Origin: Sipunculus nudus
Lineage: Eukaryota > Annelida > Sipuncula > Golfingiida > Sipunculidae
Direction of reading: 5' to 3'
Assembly: GCA_026874595.1 (NCBI GenBank)
Contig: CM049315.1
Coordinates: forward strand, 76,643,901-76,707,900
DNA: 64,000 bases
The notes beneath the pieces are model-generated. The model saw only the letters and a program-made list of their open reading frames with translations. It was not told the origin of the DNA and did no database searches. The position numbers were made by a program, and so were the translations under genes. This document shows, piece by piece, positions 37,012-48,428 of this stretch. The first letter of the stretch is position 1, and each line of letters starts with the position of its first letter.

Positions 37012-40000
37012 ATAACAAAAGACAAACGCCTTTATGATGAAAATTATGAAGTCCTTGATGTTTTTCTTTTGTCACTAACTAACAATTTACCAAGACTATA
37101 TACTTTAGTATTAGATCATAACAGCTGCATTATTCTTTCATGTGTCATAAATAAACATTTTCAAAGAGCAACAAATGTGCTAATACAGTCATTCAATGAG
37201 TGCTTTATGTGGAAAGTATCAAAATAAGGCCCGAATTTCCGGCATAATAAAGGAGGTTACAAACTGAGGTATAATTTACAATCAGCCTGATGCATTGAAT
37301 ACGATATTTTATGAATGTCAAAATGTGAAAAGAGACGGAGCAAACCCCCCCCCCTCTCTCTCTCCTAATCTACTCTCTTCCGCTTTTCTATTTATCTTAA
37401 ATTCCTTGTTCTGTTTGATCGATTCTGTTCTATTCTGTTAATTCTATTACATTATATTCTATTATTTTCTATTCCATTCTATACCTGGTTTTAAATAACA
37501 GTGTGATGTTTTCATACTAATTTTAAAAAATTGTGTAAGTAGTTGAGACTTCCTGGCACAAGAACAAGAGCATTACATGACGGAGGGAAATGAACGGTCA
37601 AGACAAAGCATCAAAACGTCACCTTCATTTGTTAAAGGGCCTATACCGAGATCTTAGATCTATTAACTAAAGATAATCCCTTTAACAGGGTTGGGGCTGA
37701 TTGGAATATAGAATAATTATTCAGGAATATAAAAGTCCACATGTCCATGGTTCAAAAGTTGTCATAAGCTCATATATAAGGTAACTGATAATAACATGTA
37801 AAATAATGAAACATCAGCATTAACATTTAACAAATGAAATACAATTATCTACAAGAAATAATGTGTTACATTATGTCATTCATCCAAGTCAAGTGCATAT
37901 TCAACACCAGAAAAAAATCTTAAACTTAAAAATAAATAAAGTTTATAACCAACGTTCAACATGATTTTTTTGGTTCATATACACAGGTAACAAGAAGTTT
38001 AACGTTATATTATAGTATATTTTATCTAAAATGTCTCTTTCTCTTATAACAAATGCATGATATGTATAGGCGACTAATCCTTTTATTTCAAACAAATTTT
38101 CCTGGGTAAATAAATTTACAAAATTATGTTCATTTATATAGTATTTGCAGAAAACATTTGTCACGAATGTCTCTATATAGAATTAAGAATTTATACAGTA
38201 CTGACACAGCCTCTCCTCTCTTTCAAAACCAATATGTCTCCCCTTTTCTATAAGGTTTGGGGCCAGGTATACATGCGAAAGTACCTTTAGGCACAGACCC
38301 AGGTACAGTTACAGCATTTTTGTAGTACCTATATATCTATAGGTACAGGTACAGTATCGGGGTAACTTTCGATCCAGCGAGAGATATAATTTATTTTACT
38401 TAAAAATATCGTTCGACCTGAGCAGCATCCGTACACATTTCATGTACTTCCGGTTTGGCTACCTGTGTTTTGAACCGATGCATACTTTCTTATTTCAGAA
38501 CCTATTTGCAAAATGTGAACATCCATACGTCGTTTGCATCGACCACGTGCTTATAGGTAATAAAGCTTTATTTAATATCCATAAATCATTCACAATTATT
38601 TATGGTGGAAAGGAAAAACAAGTATTAAACATTAATAAACAGATCTTTTCTGCACTGCGCATAATGTTCACCTGTTAAGTCTGCGTCCATACAGAAGTAT
38701 CGTATCGGAACCATTATTATGAGTTCTGTCACAACAAATCAAATACAAATCAAGAACTACGAGAAGATCAAGTCGGTTTATGTGTCCAGTCGCCTGATAT
38801 ATAACAAATTATGATCTTTCGTGTTGCTTATACGTACCCGTCCACTCAATGTCAGTCTTCGCCGACAGGTGTCGCCAGAGGTCGTTTCTATATTCAAAAC
38901 AAAGCTCTTTTGGTCAGGGATTGTGGGACATCCGGGGCCTTCACGTTCATGGCCTTGAAACCATTCTAATCGTCATTATAGTATATATTTAATGCCTACG
39001 CCATTGGTGTATATAGAAACAGCTTTCTTTACCCATAATCCTAGCCATGGCAACAATAAACTCAGGCCTTATAAAATAAACTGATATGGGCCTACAGGTC
39101 ATGATGCAAGTCATAATAGAACACCCATTCTAAGGGTCGGGTCAAAATATTTGCTGTGTGGTGGTATTCTATTTGATATCAGAGGCTTATATGGTCGTGT
39201 TATATTTGCTAAATAATTAAGAAACAATGTTGCTACACAAAATTAATAACATTAATTACATCCTTTCTTCCCTATGGTACCGATTCATACGAAGCTGTCA
39301 AGCCGTCATGAAGGACGCAGAGACAGACTTTCCGAATGAAACCAGCCTTGTTATTAATAACTGCTAAATGAATACACTTAAGTCGACCGTGAATTTAATA
39401 TTTTCTCAACAGGATAACGTCACTCTTTGTTTTACCTCGGAAAAATCACAGTTCGCCAAGCATATGAAAATGAAAAAGTACTGTCAGAAATGGCGTGCAC
39501 ATCTGCATATACTAAAATTGATGCGAAGTGAATGGCTTTTACTATCACCTTAGCGTCTTCAGTTAATTAAAAATCTACGTTTTGGTGGCGCCGCTGCCAC
39601 AATCCCTTAACACCTTATTCATACTCTTGCGACTCAATTCTGCGCAGACTGGGAATAGTGTCAGACATTACCAGACGCAGAAAAAAAGCATAAAAACAGA
39701 AAAAGGCTGCTTTCATTATTTCGAAATGGAATTTTACTTGACTGATTGCATTTGTCGCTGCGTTAACAAAAGGTAAGAAATGCTAAATCGGCCGTAATGG
39801 CGGGCAGGGTGCACACCGACTCCATTTGGAGTTTATTGGAGCGCGCGTCTCTAAAAATTCCTCGTTGTCAGATGAGAACTGGGGTCATGACCAGTGGGGA
39901 AAGAAATGAGTTTGATGTTATTAGGCGTGACACTTTATGGCGTGGCTTTCTGATCAGACTAACATTTCCGCACAGATTTGTTTGAAAAGACTGCATTTTC

Positions 40001-40748
40001 CGAGTCTATTTCGCGCCAAACCAGGCATTGTGGGCCAAGAGTTATACCTCAAAAGCGCCGCCACTTGACCCACCCAAATCAAGCGAACTGCTGCAAGTAC
40101 GAGGTTTTGTTGGGACAAACACACAACATGTATAAGCTATTGGGCAGGCACATAATGCTTAATTCAGCGTGAGGGATGGTAGAGTCCACTTGTGTGGCTT
40201 ATGAGGTTGTTGCAAAATAAACTAATCACTTTACATGGGTTGGCGAGTCTCTCTTCAGTTCAAGCGGTCTGAAAGGTAGTCATTTGATGAAGGACCCATC
40301 TATAGTTAATAACTTGGTCGGTCAGCGCGGGGCGCCCCGACAGGGATCCAATTTGTTGTATCTCGCAGGTCCAGTGGACATGTTCTCTACTGCTTGGTGT
40401 GTGTATTCTTGATCGTTCTAGCTGAAATTATTGATCACGGGTTCATAATGACTCTATAAGTGTGTGGAAATAAACAAAATAGATCAAAGTGCAAGGTTTG
40501 AGAGATTTAGGTATATTTTAACGTGTAGTTTACCCCTACATATGTGCAGTTGTACAGGGAAATGCGCGGTTGTAATTACAGATTTGTAGAGTTTTCAAAT
40601 TTATTATTTTTTTTTCCAGTCACAGACTGAAAAAAATTCAGCCATGAGTAAATAATTGCATTTCACCGATCATTCAAATAAAGGTTATACACTATATAAT
40701 TGGCACAAGTAGGAGTTTCAGCAAACATTCTGTTATATTTCTATAATA

Positions 40749-40750
<2 letters not shown>
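37012..40750. other. Non-coding stretch
   Basis: No gene recognised over 3.7 kb. A short palindromic patch around GGTACAGGTACAG lies near 38290-38360. The ORFs at 39368-40172 show no domains or splice context. Confidence 0.4.

Positions 40751-40797
<47 letters not shown>
40751..40797. repeat. TA microsatellite
   Basis: Uninterrupted TA. Confidence 0.95.
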
Positions 40798-40799
<2 letters not shown>

Positions 40800-41115
40800 T
40801 GTCATTTTTTCTTCATAATTCATATCTTATATAAATAGGATATATACAAACTATAGATAAAATGGTTATGGTTAAACCATTTATTTGAAAGGCATTAATC
40901 TCTGATGTCCCTGGTCTCTTGGTCTTCCACTGCTTTAAAGGTTGACCCTATAGGTCGATTTTTTTAATTCCTTAAAATATACCCCGAGATTTAGAATGCT
41001 AAAAAGTCGTTAGAGGAGGCTAAATAACACAGATTCACACACACATATATCTATACAATATAATATATAAAAACATAATAGATTGCTTCCTTGTCAGACA
41101 GGTCAACAAAGAAAT

Positions 41116-41116
<1 letters not shown>

Positions 41117-41180
<64 letters not shown>
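41117..41180. repeat. TA microsatellite
   Basis: TA with a single ATACAT interruption. Confidence 0.95.
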
Positions 41181-41183
<3 letters not shown>

Positions 41184-41518
41184 CTGTTGGAATTCCAGAA
41201 ATTTCCTCTGTACACAAACGTATGTGGCCAGATCTTACACAGCTGGGTGCCAAAATTAGCAATCGGGGAAAATAAACATAATATTACACGCCTGAGTGGA
41301 TCATTTCACTCCTGGCTATATTTTATCTGTAGCGACAGGCCTGAGTAGGTCCTGTTTAGAATGTGTTTAATTCACATGTAAATATTATACGAGTTGATTT
41401 CAGATTTGTTTGGAAGTTGTTTCCACGGACGAAAAATTTATCATTGGATTTAATTCTGAACTAACATGCATCACATTCCAATCAGACAGCAACTGACGAC
41501 AGGACTGAAAACAACGGC

Positions 41519-41665
41519 TAATAATAATAATGAATAATAATAATATTTATATAAATGGAAATAATGATCAGATGAAGATGATATATGATATTACTACTAC
41601 TGCTACTACTATTATACTACTACTACTACTACCTTACCACTACTACTAATAATAATAATAATAAT
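41519..41665 (+). repeat. Compound trinucleotide repeat (ATA)n/(CTA)n
   Basis: AATAATAAT at both ends, with TACTACTAC in the middle, interrupted. Confidence 0.9.
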
Positions 41666-43089
41666 TTGATGTATCTTGTATACAGAGCATTTGAGTGAAG
41701 CGTTTTGTAACTTGAAAGGAAGTTTCAATTTTGTCAGCCCTGAGGGATTTATATATTTTTACAAAGTATACCTTACACAACGCCATACTTAAGTGCTTGT
41801 TCCATATTTATGGCCGCAAGGGCAGTATTTAACAGCCAACGTTAACACATTTGTGTTACTCATTTGATTGCATATAAAACGGCACAATTTAATGAATTTC
41901 GGCTCAGGTTAAAGAAAATATAGATGATTATTTTGCGCATTTAATCCACTTATAATATCATACTTTAGTTATTGCCTTTACCCGGATGAGAAATTGACTT
42001 TAGTTATAAACAAAGTTACTTAATTAATTGTGTAATTAGTTAATTAAGCCTTGACGCTATTTAATAAACGTTATCAGCATGACGACCGGAGTAACTAAGC
42101 CCCCGTAAAGTAGTGTGGACAATTAGCTTCTCCCATTGTTCTTATTGTCCCGGAATCTCGTTAATTTCCAACCATTCCCGGATTCAAACACAAACGTTTA
42201 TCTAGCAGTAGCACATCCTTGGGTCTCCAAGCGGGCATTAATTAAAGCGCCACAAGAAGCATAGCTTGTTTCTTACTTATAATGATTCATCTGCGAGTAT
42301 TAAAGCGCACAAGCTGACCTGTAGTTTGCTTTTACGTATTTAAAGTCTGACAATAATATTTTACGACAAGGCCCATCGAAGCAGCCGAAGAAAAAGACAC
42401 GGAGCGTGCAGAGTGATGAGATCGGGTTTTACGACAACTGCATTTGGAAGGCCGTATCCCTAGGCCTGCGCTCTCTTTAGTTTACGACATTTCATCGACG
42501 TTTTACGGTCTTTGTCCATGCCCAGGGATGTGCTTGACTTCAAGTAATCGGGGTTGATCTACCGACGCACTATGAATAAGCTCCATTAGTTCCTGTCTTT
42601 GTGCTTTTTGGTATGAACCATCAGTTAATTGCATGGCGACACAGCAAAAACTGAGCGAAGCGCGTAAAAAACCGCACACAATCTCCTCGATGAAATGGAC
42701 GCATGCGCACACGTATTGTTTGCGTCGTCTGTGTAAACAGTTTTTAAATAGCTAAATAGGTGAATCGATTCTGAGTGCTTGATGTCATTTCGACGTATCC
42801 AGCCATTTATGAGAGCTCATAAAATCTTGCAAACCATGCGCTTCGTCTTTATTATATAAATGGATTGGTGTTGACCAGCATTTCAATAGCGCCTTCAGAA
42901 AACCCCGCGTAAACAGACACTCACTGACGTAACATAAGGAACACACAGAAATCTGAAAACATCGGTATGTGCGTCAAACCAAAAACGTTTATATTTCTGT
43001 AGAAATAAAAAGACCTTATGACAAAAGCTATTTTGTAGGAGTTTTGAAAGCCGAATACAATATGAAATTTAATGGTTGGTTCATTTTCT
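41666..43089. other. Non-coding stretch
   Basis: No confident gene. A small minus-strand ORF with a good ATG context (about 42634-42503, 43 residues, ending PGHGQRP) is noted but unsupported. Confidence 0.35.
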
Positions 43090-43375
43090 GCTTGTCTCTG
43101 TCTGTCCGTCTTTCTGTCCCTGTCTGTCTATCGTCCGTTTATCTCTCTCTGTCCTTCCCTCTCTTTCTTTCTCTGTCTCTCTATCTGTCTCTCGTTCTGG
43201 CTTAGTCCTTGTCTGTCAGTCTCTCTCTGACTCTCTCTAACTCCCTCTCTCTCTGTCTTTGTCCGTCAGTCTCTCTCTCTGTCTCTTGTCTTTCTCTGTT
43301 TCTCTTTGCCCCTCTCTCTGTCCCTGTCTGTCTCTCTCTATCTTTCCCTCTCCATCTGTCTGTCTCCCTCCCTTC
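43090..43375 (+). repeat. Polypyrimidine tract (CTGT/CTCT)n, ~285 bp
   Basis: Almost pure pyrimidine on the plus strand with scattered G, cryptically simple. ORFs reading LSLSLS here are artefacts. Confidence 0.93.
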
Positions 43376-43821
43376 GCGCGCTTTTTGGATTTCTCAGGGG
43401 TTCTTTCCATACACACGTGACTGCTGGCTCAGCATATAAATTGAGAGCTAGCAGGATTAATACGCAAAGATACAGAGAGGAGGAGGAGCTCCAGAGATGA
43501 GCAGAAGAACAAGAGCTCATCAGTCTAAAATAGTTTTTTATGTTTACGACTAAATATATTTTGGAATACTTGTCTGACAGGCTAATGTACAGACAAGAAC
43601 AAACAGGCCGGGGAGCTTTTCCATTTCATCAAGTTGTCTGGCTGGTCGTCTTCTGTGTACCATTACTTAAACGAGCGGAAGCTTGTTAAATCGGCTGCCG
43701 TCGTCCCGAAACCATCGACCAGTGGGAGACATGGACAGCATCTTTCCCCAATTGGCCGCGCAGGGCCTAAGGAGTCTCAAGACATGGCGGGAAGCGAGAG
43801 ATGGGACTAATCACGGAGACC

Positions 43822-44055
43822 TCAGCACTGACGCAGCACTGCTCCTTGGCTAATTAGCAGAGTATTCTGCTGAAAGGCCGAAGTGTTGTCGCCACTGTCA
43901 GGTTCTCCAAAGACCGATCGTGGCAGGAAATCAAACATGTTGCCGGGATCCCAGACGCTACTGCCAATAGTGATTCTGTTAAATCTGGGATTAAGTGGAG
44001 GATTAGGAAACACTGAACACATGTTGCCCATTGTCGGGTCATAATTTATATATGC
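43822..44055 (-). CDS. Candidate 3'-terminal exon, unrecognised protein
   Basis: The minus strand has a good acceptor (TCTTCCTACCCAG|GCATAT) at 44056, followed by 77 codons and TGA (43824-43822). The peptide begins AYINYDPTMGNMCSVFPNPP, continues with SSVWDPGNMFDFLPRSVFGE and ends ISQGAVLRQC. Composition is balanced and not repeat-derived. The exon would be in phase 0. No partner exon, domain or homologue is recognised, so this may be chance. Alternatively, the frame opens at ATG 44079 as an 85-codon ORF, but that start has a weak context. Confidence 0.3.
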   Translation of the reverse strand, partial: AYINYDPTMGNMCSVFPNPPLNPRFNRITIGSSVWDPGNMFDFLPRSVFGEPDSGDNTSAFQQNTLLISQGAVLRQC

Positions 44056-44397
44056 CTGGGTAGGAAGATTTCTCCACATTTACTGTAGTGGTCTACATCA
44101 TGAAGTTATGATAAAAGGAGTGCTCACTTCCCGTTTCTTGGCAGGACCGATGGCAGGTCTATATTAAACCTAAGCTATAGGTGTACTTGGGTTGATGAAA
44201 AATAAAGAAATGACCTACGAGCTAAAACGCTAAGCTGAAAGCTATGACCTTCCAACGAGATAATATACCGGAGTTTGAATAAAAGCTCATATACCGGTAA
44301 ACCTAATATTATTAATTAATACATAGAGTTTTTTTTGGTCACCCCTGTACACGTGTAGCATTGAATTAACAGTGTCGATGGCATGCGGCTCACTGAC

Positions 44398-44399
<2 letters not shown>
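44056..44399. other. Non-coding spacer
   Basis: Nothing recognised. Confidence 0.4.

Positions 44400-44446
<47 letters not shown>
44400..44446. repeat. TA microsatellite
   Basis: Uninterrupted TA. Confidence 0.95.
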
Positions 44447-44449
<3 letters not shown>

Positions 44450-44647
44450 CACCATATATACCACCTCAAAAAAATTTATGAGACATCGCGATGGGCTCCT
44501 TATATATAAGGCGGTATCCAGTAAACATAGGTAACATATATGTTATATGCTCTTAAGATTTGAGTTACAAATCAGATAAACTGTTAATTCTTATGCAACC
44601 AATAAGCACACTCTATATTTATAGAGAAACGGAGAAAGGGAAAAGTA

Positions 44648-44733
44648 ACTATACGGACGGACGACGGGCAAAGTATATATAAGCGTGATAGCCATAGCTC
44701 AGATGACTCATATGCAGTCAGCTGAACTGATAA
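44648..44733 (+). mobile_element. Truncated 3' end of an H1 element
   Basis: GGACGGACGACGGGCAAAG, then GCCATAGCTCAGATGACT, CAGTCAGCTG and AACTGA|T correspond to the microsatellite, hairpin and CTRA terminus of the H1 copies at 6672-6757 and 11985-12075. The rest of the element is missing. Confidence 0.65.
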
Positions 44734-44961
44734 AAATAAAAATTTGATATACATGTATATCATAATATTCATATTATATATTTATATATCACATTTTACC
44801 AAAAATATATATCTGATATAAAATATTCTTATAAATCTAATTATTACATACCCGTTCCGATTAATAATTATATATATATATAGCAATAGGCAATTATATA
44901 TGTAAACATGTGGACAATTTGCAGACATGCTGTGAATGACGGCAGATAGACAGGCAAACAA

Positions 44962-44968
<7 letters not shown>

Positions 44969-45009
<41 letters not shown>
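44969..45009 (+). repeat. GA microsatellite
   Basis: Uninterrupted GA. Confidence 0.96.
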
Positions 45010-45010
<1 letters not shown>

Positions 45011-46429
45011 CATTACACACATGGCCCACAGTGAATGAAACAAAACATTGATACATTCCTCATTCACTAAGAACGACATTTCATAACGTCACGCAGGTAT
45101 GTATACCTTACAAATAATTACCGCCTTTGAATCAGACCTGTTGAGTTAAATGTACCAGGGACACAGGACTGACATCTCACTTGCACTTTGTTATTTTGGT
45201 CGACAGGTGACATTTTGCGCATGGTACACACGGTGAGAGGAACCACTCTCACATAAAACAACCTCATCCCCAAACTGCATGAATCATTAGGTTCTTTATC
45301 GACCTGTCTGCCAAGAAAACAAGCTTATATGAACACCGACAGGCCGGCAAATCTGTGATCGCAATATTGCTGATTCATAACAAGTAGTTTGTTTACGGAC
45401 GGAATCGACAAAAAAGTCAGACGGACATAGAAAGATAGAAAGAAAGAAAGAAAGAAAGAAGGAAAGGAAGAGGGGTTACGACAGGCGAACTGTTTTGATC
45501 ACAGACAGGTTGGCATGCATAAAGAGTAACTTGCTTTATCCCGAGACACCAGTATATCACATGCTAACTATATATGTTTGACATTTAGTGTACTAGATAT
45601 ACTCGGTTTAATCAATTGATTTGCTTATTTATAACAAGTGGCTGGAGTTATAGTGGTCGGTGTTGGGGAAAAAGCACCACTTCTTATGTTCTCAAAGAAC
45701 GCAGCCGAGTTCAAACAGACACCGTTCAACCGGCTGTATACGATATATATACTGATTCTTCTAAGTAAGCACTGGCTCACCTGTTGCACATTAAAAGCCA
45801 AGCCATGATTCTGATATATACAGCATCTGCTAAGAATGTTATAGCTAACAGCTGCTGCTCTGTATATGAAAACATTGGCTTCTAGGTTCAGGTACATTTT
45901 GCAATACATTTTCCTATCTCAATGACATTAACAAACAGGCAAATGATGTGCGCGTTTAGTCACACACAGCTGACAACATGTATATATAAAATTTGCAAAT
46001 GTTATCAAATTGAACCACAGAACTTAACTAATTAACATTCCGTTTGCCTCATCAAAACGACTGCATCATTTTTTTTTCTCAAAATATTTTTGTTGCCGCG
46101 ATTACGTTAATTTGTACAATCACTGGAAAGGCACGTGATGCACGTGTTGATTGTGAATATAAGAAGTACACCTGATGTAAAAAACTCATTCTCCCGTGTA
46201 AAACATTACAAAGAAAAGGGCGACAGGTGTTATATGTCAGTACAACAGGTGACGAAAAAGTATTTAGAAATACACACACACACACACACATATATATATA
46301 AGGGATTATATTTCATAAATTATCATCTTAAAATGTAAGAAGGATTGTTTTAAACATACATACATTGTTATATAAGTGTCACCTGTAGATTTCTATATAA
46401 CCAAACAAAACAAGGGTGTATATTATGAT
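45010..46429. other. Non-coding stretch with microsatellites
   Basis: (AAAG)n at about 45434-45475 and (CA)n(TA)n at 46272-46300. No gene recognised. Confidence 0.45.
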
Positions 46430-46700
46430 ATCACCGATGATGTCGGTCTCATCTGAATTTACACTTTGCCTTCCTGGTCTTTAGGGTCTGTTTATTCTTG
46501 AAGCTTTTCAATTTACATTTGCCTGGCACGCATGACCAGTACCTACATTCACTCGTCACGTCGTTGGTGGAGAGAGCTCACCCTTGTAGAAAAGACTTTG
46601 GCCATGGGAGTTTAGTCCGGAAGGCGATCAGAACGGGACTCGAACCCGCAACCATGCGGTCACTAGATCAGCGCCCTAACGATTACACCACGACACTCCA
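46430..46700 (-). mobile_element. tRNA-derived SINE-like element
   Basis: On the minus strand, from about 46700: GTCGTGGTGTAATCGTTAGG (A-box region), TGATCTAGTGACCGCATG, and GGTTGCGGGTTCGAGTCCCG (intact T-arm and perfect B box). The 3' acceptor side does not pair with the 5' side, so it is not a working tRNA. The body may continue to about 46430, where CACCGATGATGTCGGTCTCA resembles a stretch at 30255-30275. Confidence 0.6.
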
Positions 46701-47503
46701 TGCACACTACCCAGAATCGGACTCACAAGAGTACGACTCTACTGGTTAGGGTTTAAGGGCGTCACAATCTAACCCCCACAATGCACCGCGGCTGCTACGT
46801 ACACAGATGGCGTAGGTATAAATGTAGTGACCATGATAGTAGTAGTCCTTTCAAGTACGTTAGATAAAATTGTTTCAAGGCAAATTGAATACACATGGGT
46901 GTTTTTGTGATAAGAACTTCACGGAATAAGTAACATTTTGAAATGTAAAAATGTCTACAGAAGGGTTTGAATTAAAATGTATCAAATTTCGATTTTAAAT
47001 TTTGACAGTTAAGAGAAGCAGTCCTTTTCGACCCACAGTGCCTAATGAAAGAGGGTGTTTTTTTTATTGGAAACGACCTCTGACGGAAGGTGGACCAAAC
47101 TTATCTGCATGTGGTGTAAAAGTAATGAACAGAAAACTGCCACCTGGGTGTACAATTACATTTTGTGCGGGGGAATATAGATGCGTGACATTTAACTAAA
47201 AGGACTGGCTTTTCTTGCTTTGTTTTATTTCATAAATATTACATTGGTTAAACCCCAGTAGAACAGGTGTGTTGCTATCATTGCTGCCGAAACCTTTTTG
47301 GTTGGCAATGCGAAAAGTTTAATTACATGCGATTGCTGCATTTAATATTATGAGAAAAGGCGAATCAATTTGTAAAATGGACTTTCACTACATTAGCTAT
47401 AATTAATTAAAAAATATAATAGGTTACAGGTACCTAGTAAACTTTTTTTCGGATTTAAACTTTCAGGAAATTCTATAGATTTTAATGAAAAGAGGGTTAT
47501 ATA
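46701..47503. other. Non-coding stretch
   Basis: No confident gene. The 65-codon plus-strand ORF at 47002-47199 is cysteine-containing but unrecognised and lacks clear splice context. Confidence 0.35.
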
Positions 47504-47560
47504 TACAGTAGAGCCTCGAATATCCGAATGGTTTAGGAGATGTAAAATCACAGACCTCAT
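47504..47560 (+). mobile_element. pogo/Tigger-like terminal sequence
   Basis: TA followed by CAGTAGAGCCTCGAATATCC matches the style of pogo/Tigger terminal repeats (CAGTA...CTCG...ATCCGA). Only one end was identified. Confidence 0.4.
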
Positions 47561-48170
47561 ATATATACCTCTGTCATACAGGTGCAGAGCTAAAAATGCA
47601 TTTGTATTCCATCGTTCACCAACTCCACGGTTGCATTAAAAGTCAGCCCCGCACACCAGAACAAGGCGACCCATCATACCAAAAAAAAAATAAATAAATC
47701 CCGCGCTTGGCCTGCATGGCCAAGCAAATTTCTCTATCTCCTGATGGTAAAGAATCAATTGTTTGTTTCTTATGTTTTACCTGAAATTTTTACCTAAATA
47801 TCTTCAAAAACGTTTCCAGTAACATTGCTAACAGGCAAACCAACCATATGACTAACCAACCAAAAAGCCAAATAATCATTCAACGAGGATAATATGCCAA
47901 GTCCTATTGTCGGTGGAAAATGAAAGAAAAAAAGGATAAATGAAAAATAATTAAGATTTTTTTTTTCTGTAAACTGGCTTGTTGGTCACGGTTATAACTC
48001 TTTCTGTGACTGATACACTTTCCACCAACAAGAGATGTACAAGCCAGCAAGCCAGACTACTGTGACGAAATCCTCGTAATCCAGACTTAACCTGGGGATC
48101 CGACAACATAAACACATATATCCGAGGGCTAAAGCAGAGGAACCGCCGCTAAAGAAGCTTTCTCTCCTGG
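47561..48170. other. Non-coding spacer
   Basis: Nothing recognised apart from a poly-A-rich tract near 47680 and a weak inverted repeat (GGCTTGTTGG / ACAAGCCAGC) at about 47970-48050. Confidence 0.4.
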
Positions 48171-48428
48171 CTATTGGGTAATATCTTCAATGTCTGGCGA
48201 GCTGACAGGGATGGTGCGACCACGGGATTTGGCCATTCGCTTCTCATCTTGGGAAATCAAGGATTTCCACCATACATAAGTTTCCTTTGTGTAGTCGCAA
48301 GTACAGGGTTGACATCGAAGGTTACAAGCATATAAAAGCGGAACTAAACACACGTTAGCCAAGATGTCGGTCCAGTATATACGAAGAAAATTGATTAAAG
48401 GGGACCAAATCCGAAGGCTGACCTGCAT
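48171..48428 (-). CDS. Candidate small ORF or terminal exon, unrecognised
   Basis: An 85-codon frame ends TAG at 48173-48171. It starts at ATG 48428 (ATGCAGGTCAGC), where ATGCAG|GTC could also be an acceptor. The second half looks protein-like: CQPCTCDYTKETYVWWKSLI, then SQDEKRMAKSRGRTIPVSS, ending DIEDITQ. The first half contains a hydrophobic stretch (WTDILANVCLVPLLYACN). No domain was recognised, and length alone does not exclude chance. Confidence 0.22.
   Translation of the reverse strand: MQVSLRIWSPLINFLRIYWTDILANVCLVPLLYACNLRCQPCTCDYTKETYVWWKSLISQDEKRMAKSRGRTIPVSSPDIEDITQ

Noticed and set aside
42503-42712. Minus-strand ORF with a good ATG context ending PGHGQRP
   Set aside because: It would encode only 43 residues from the best ATG, with no recognised domain or splicing partner. 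It is not strong enough to list as a gene.
46498-46749. Plus-strand ORF reading GLEPATMRSLDQRPNDYTTT
   Set aside because: It is the antisense translation of the tRNA-derived SINE-like sequence. Such peptides are a common artefact.
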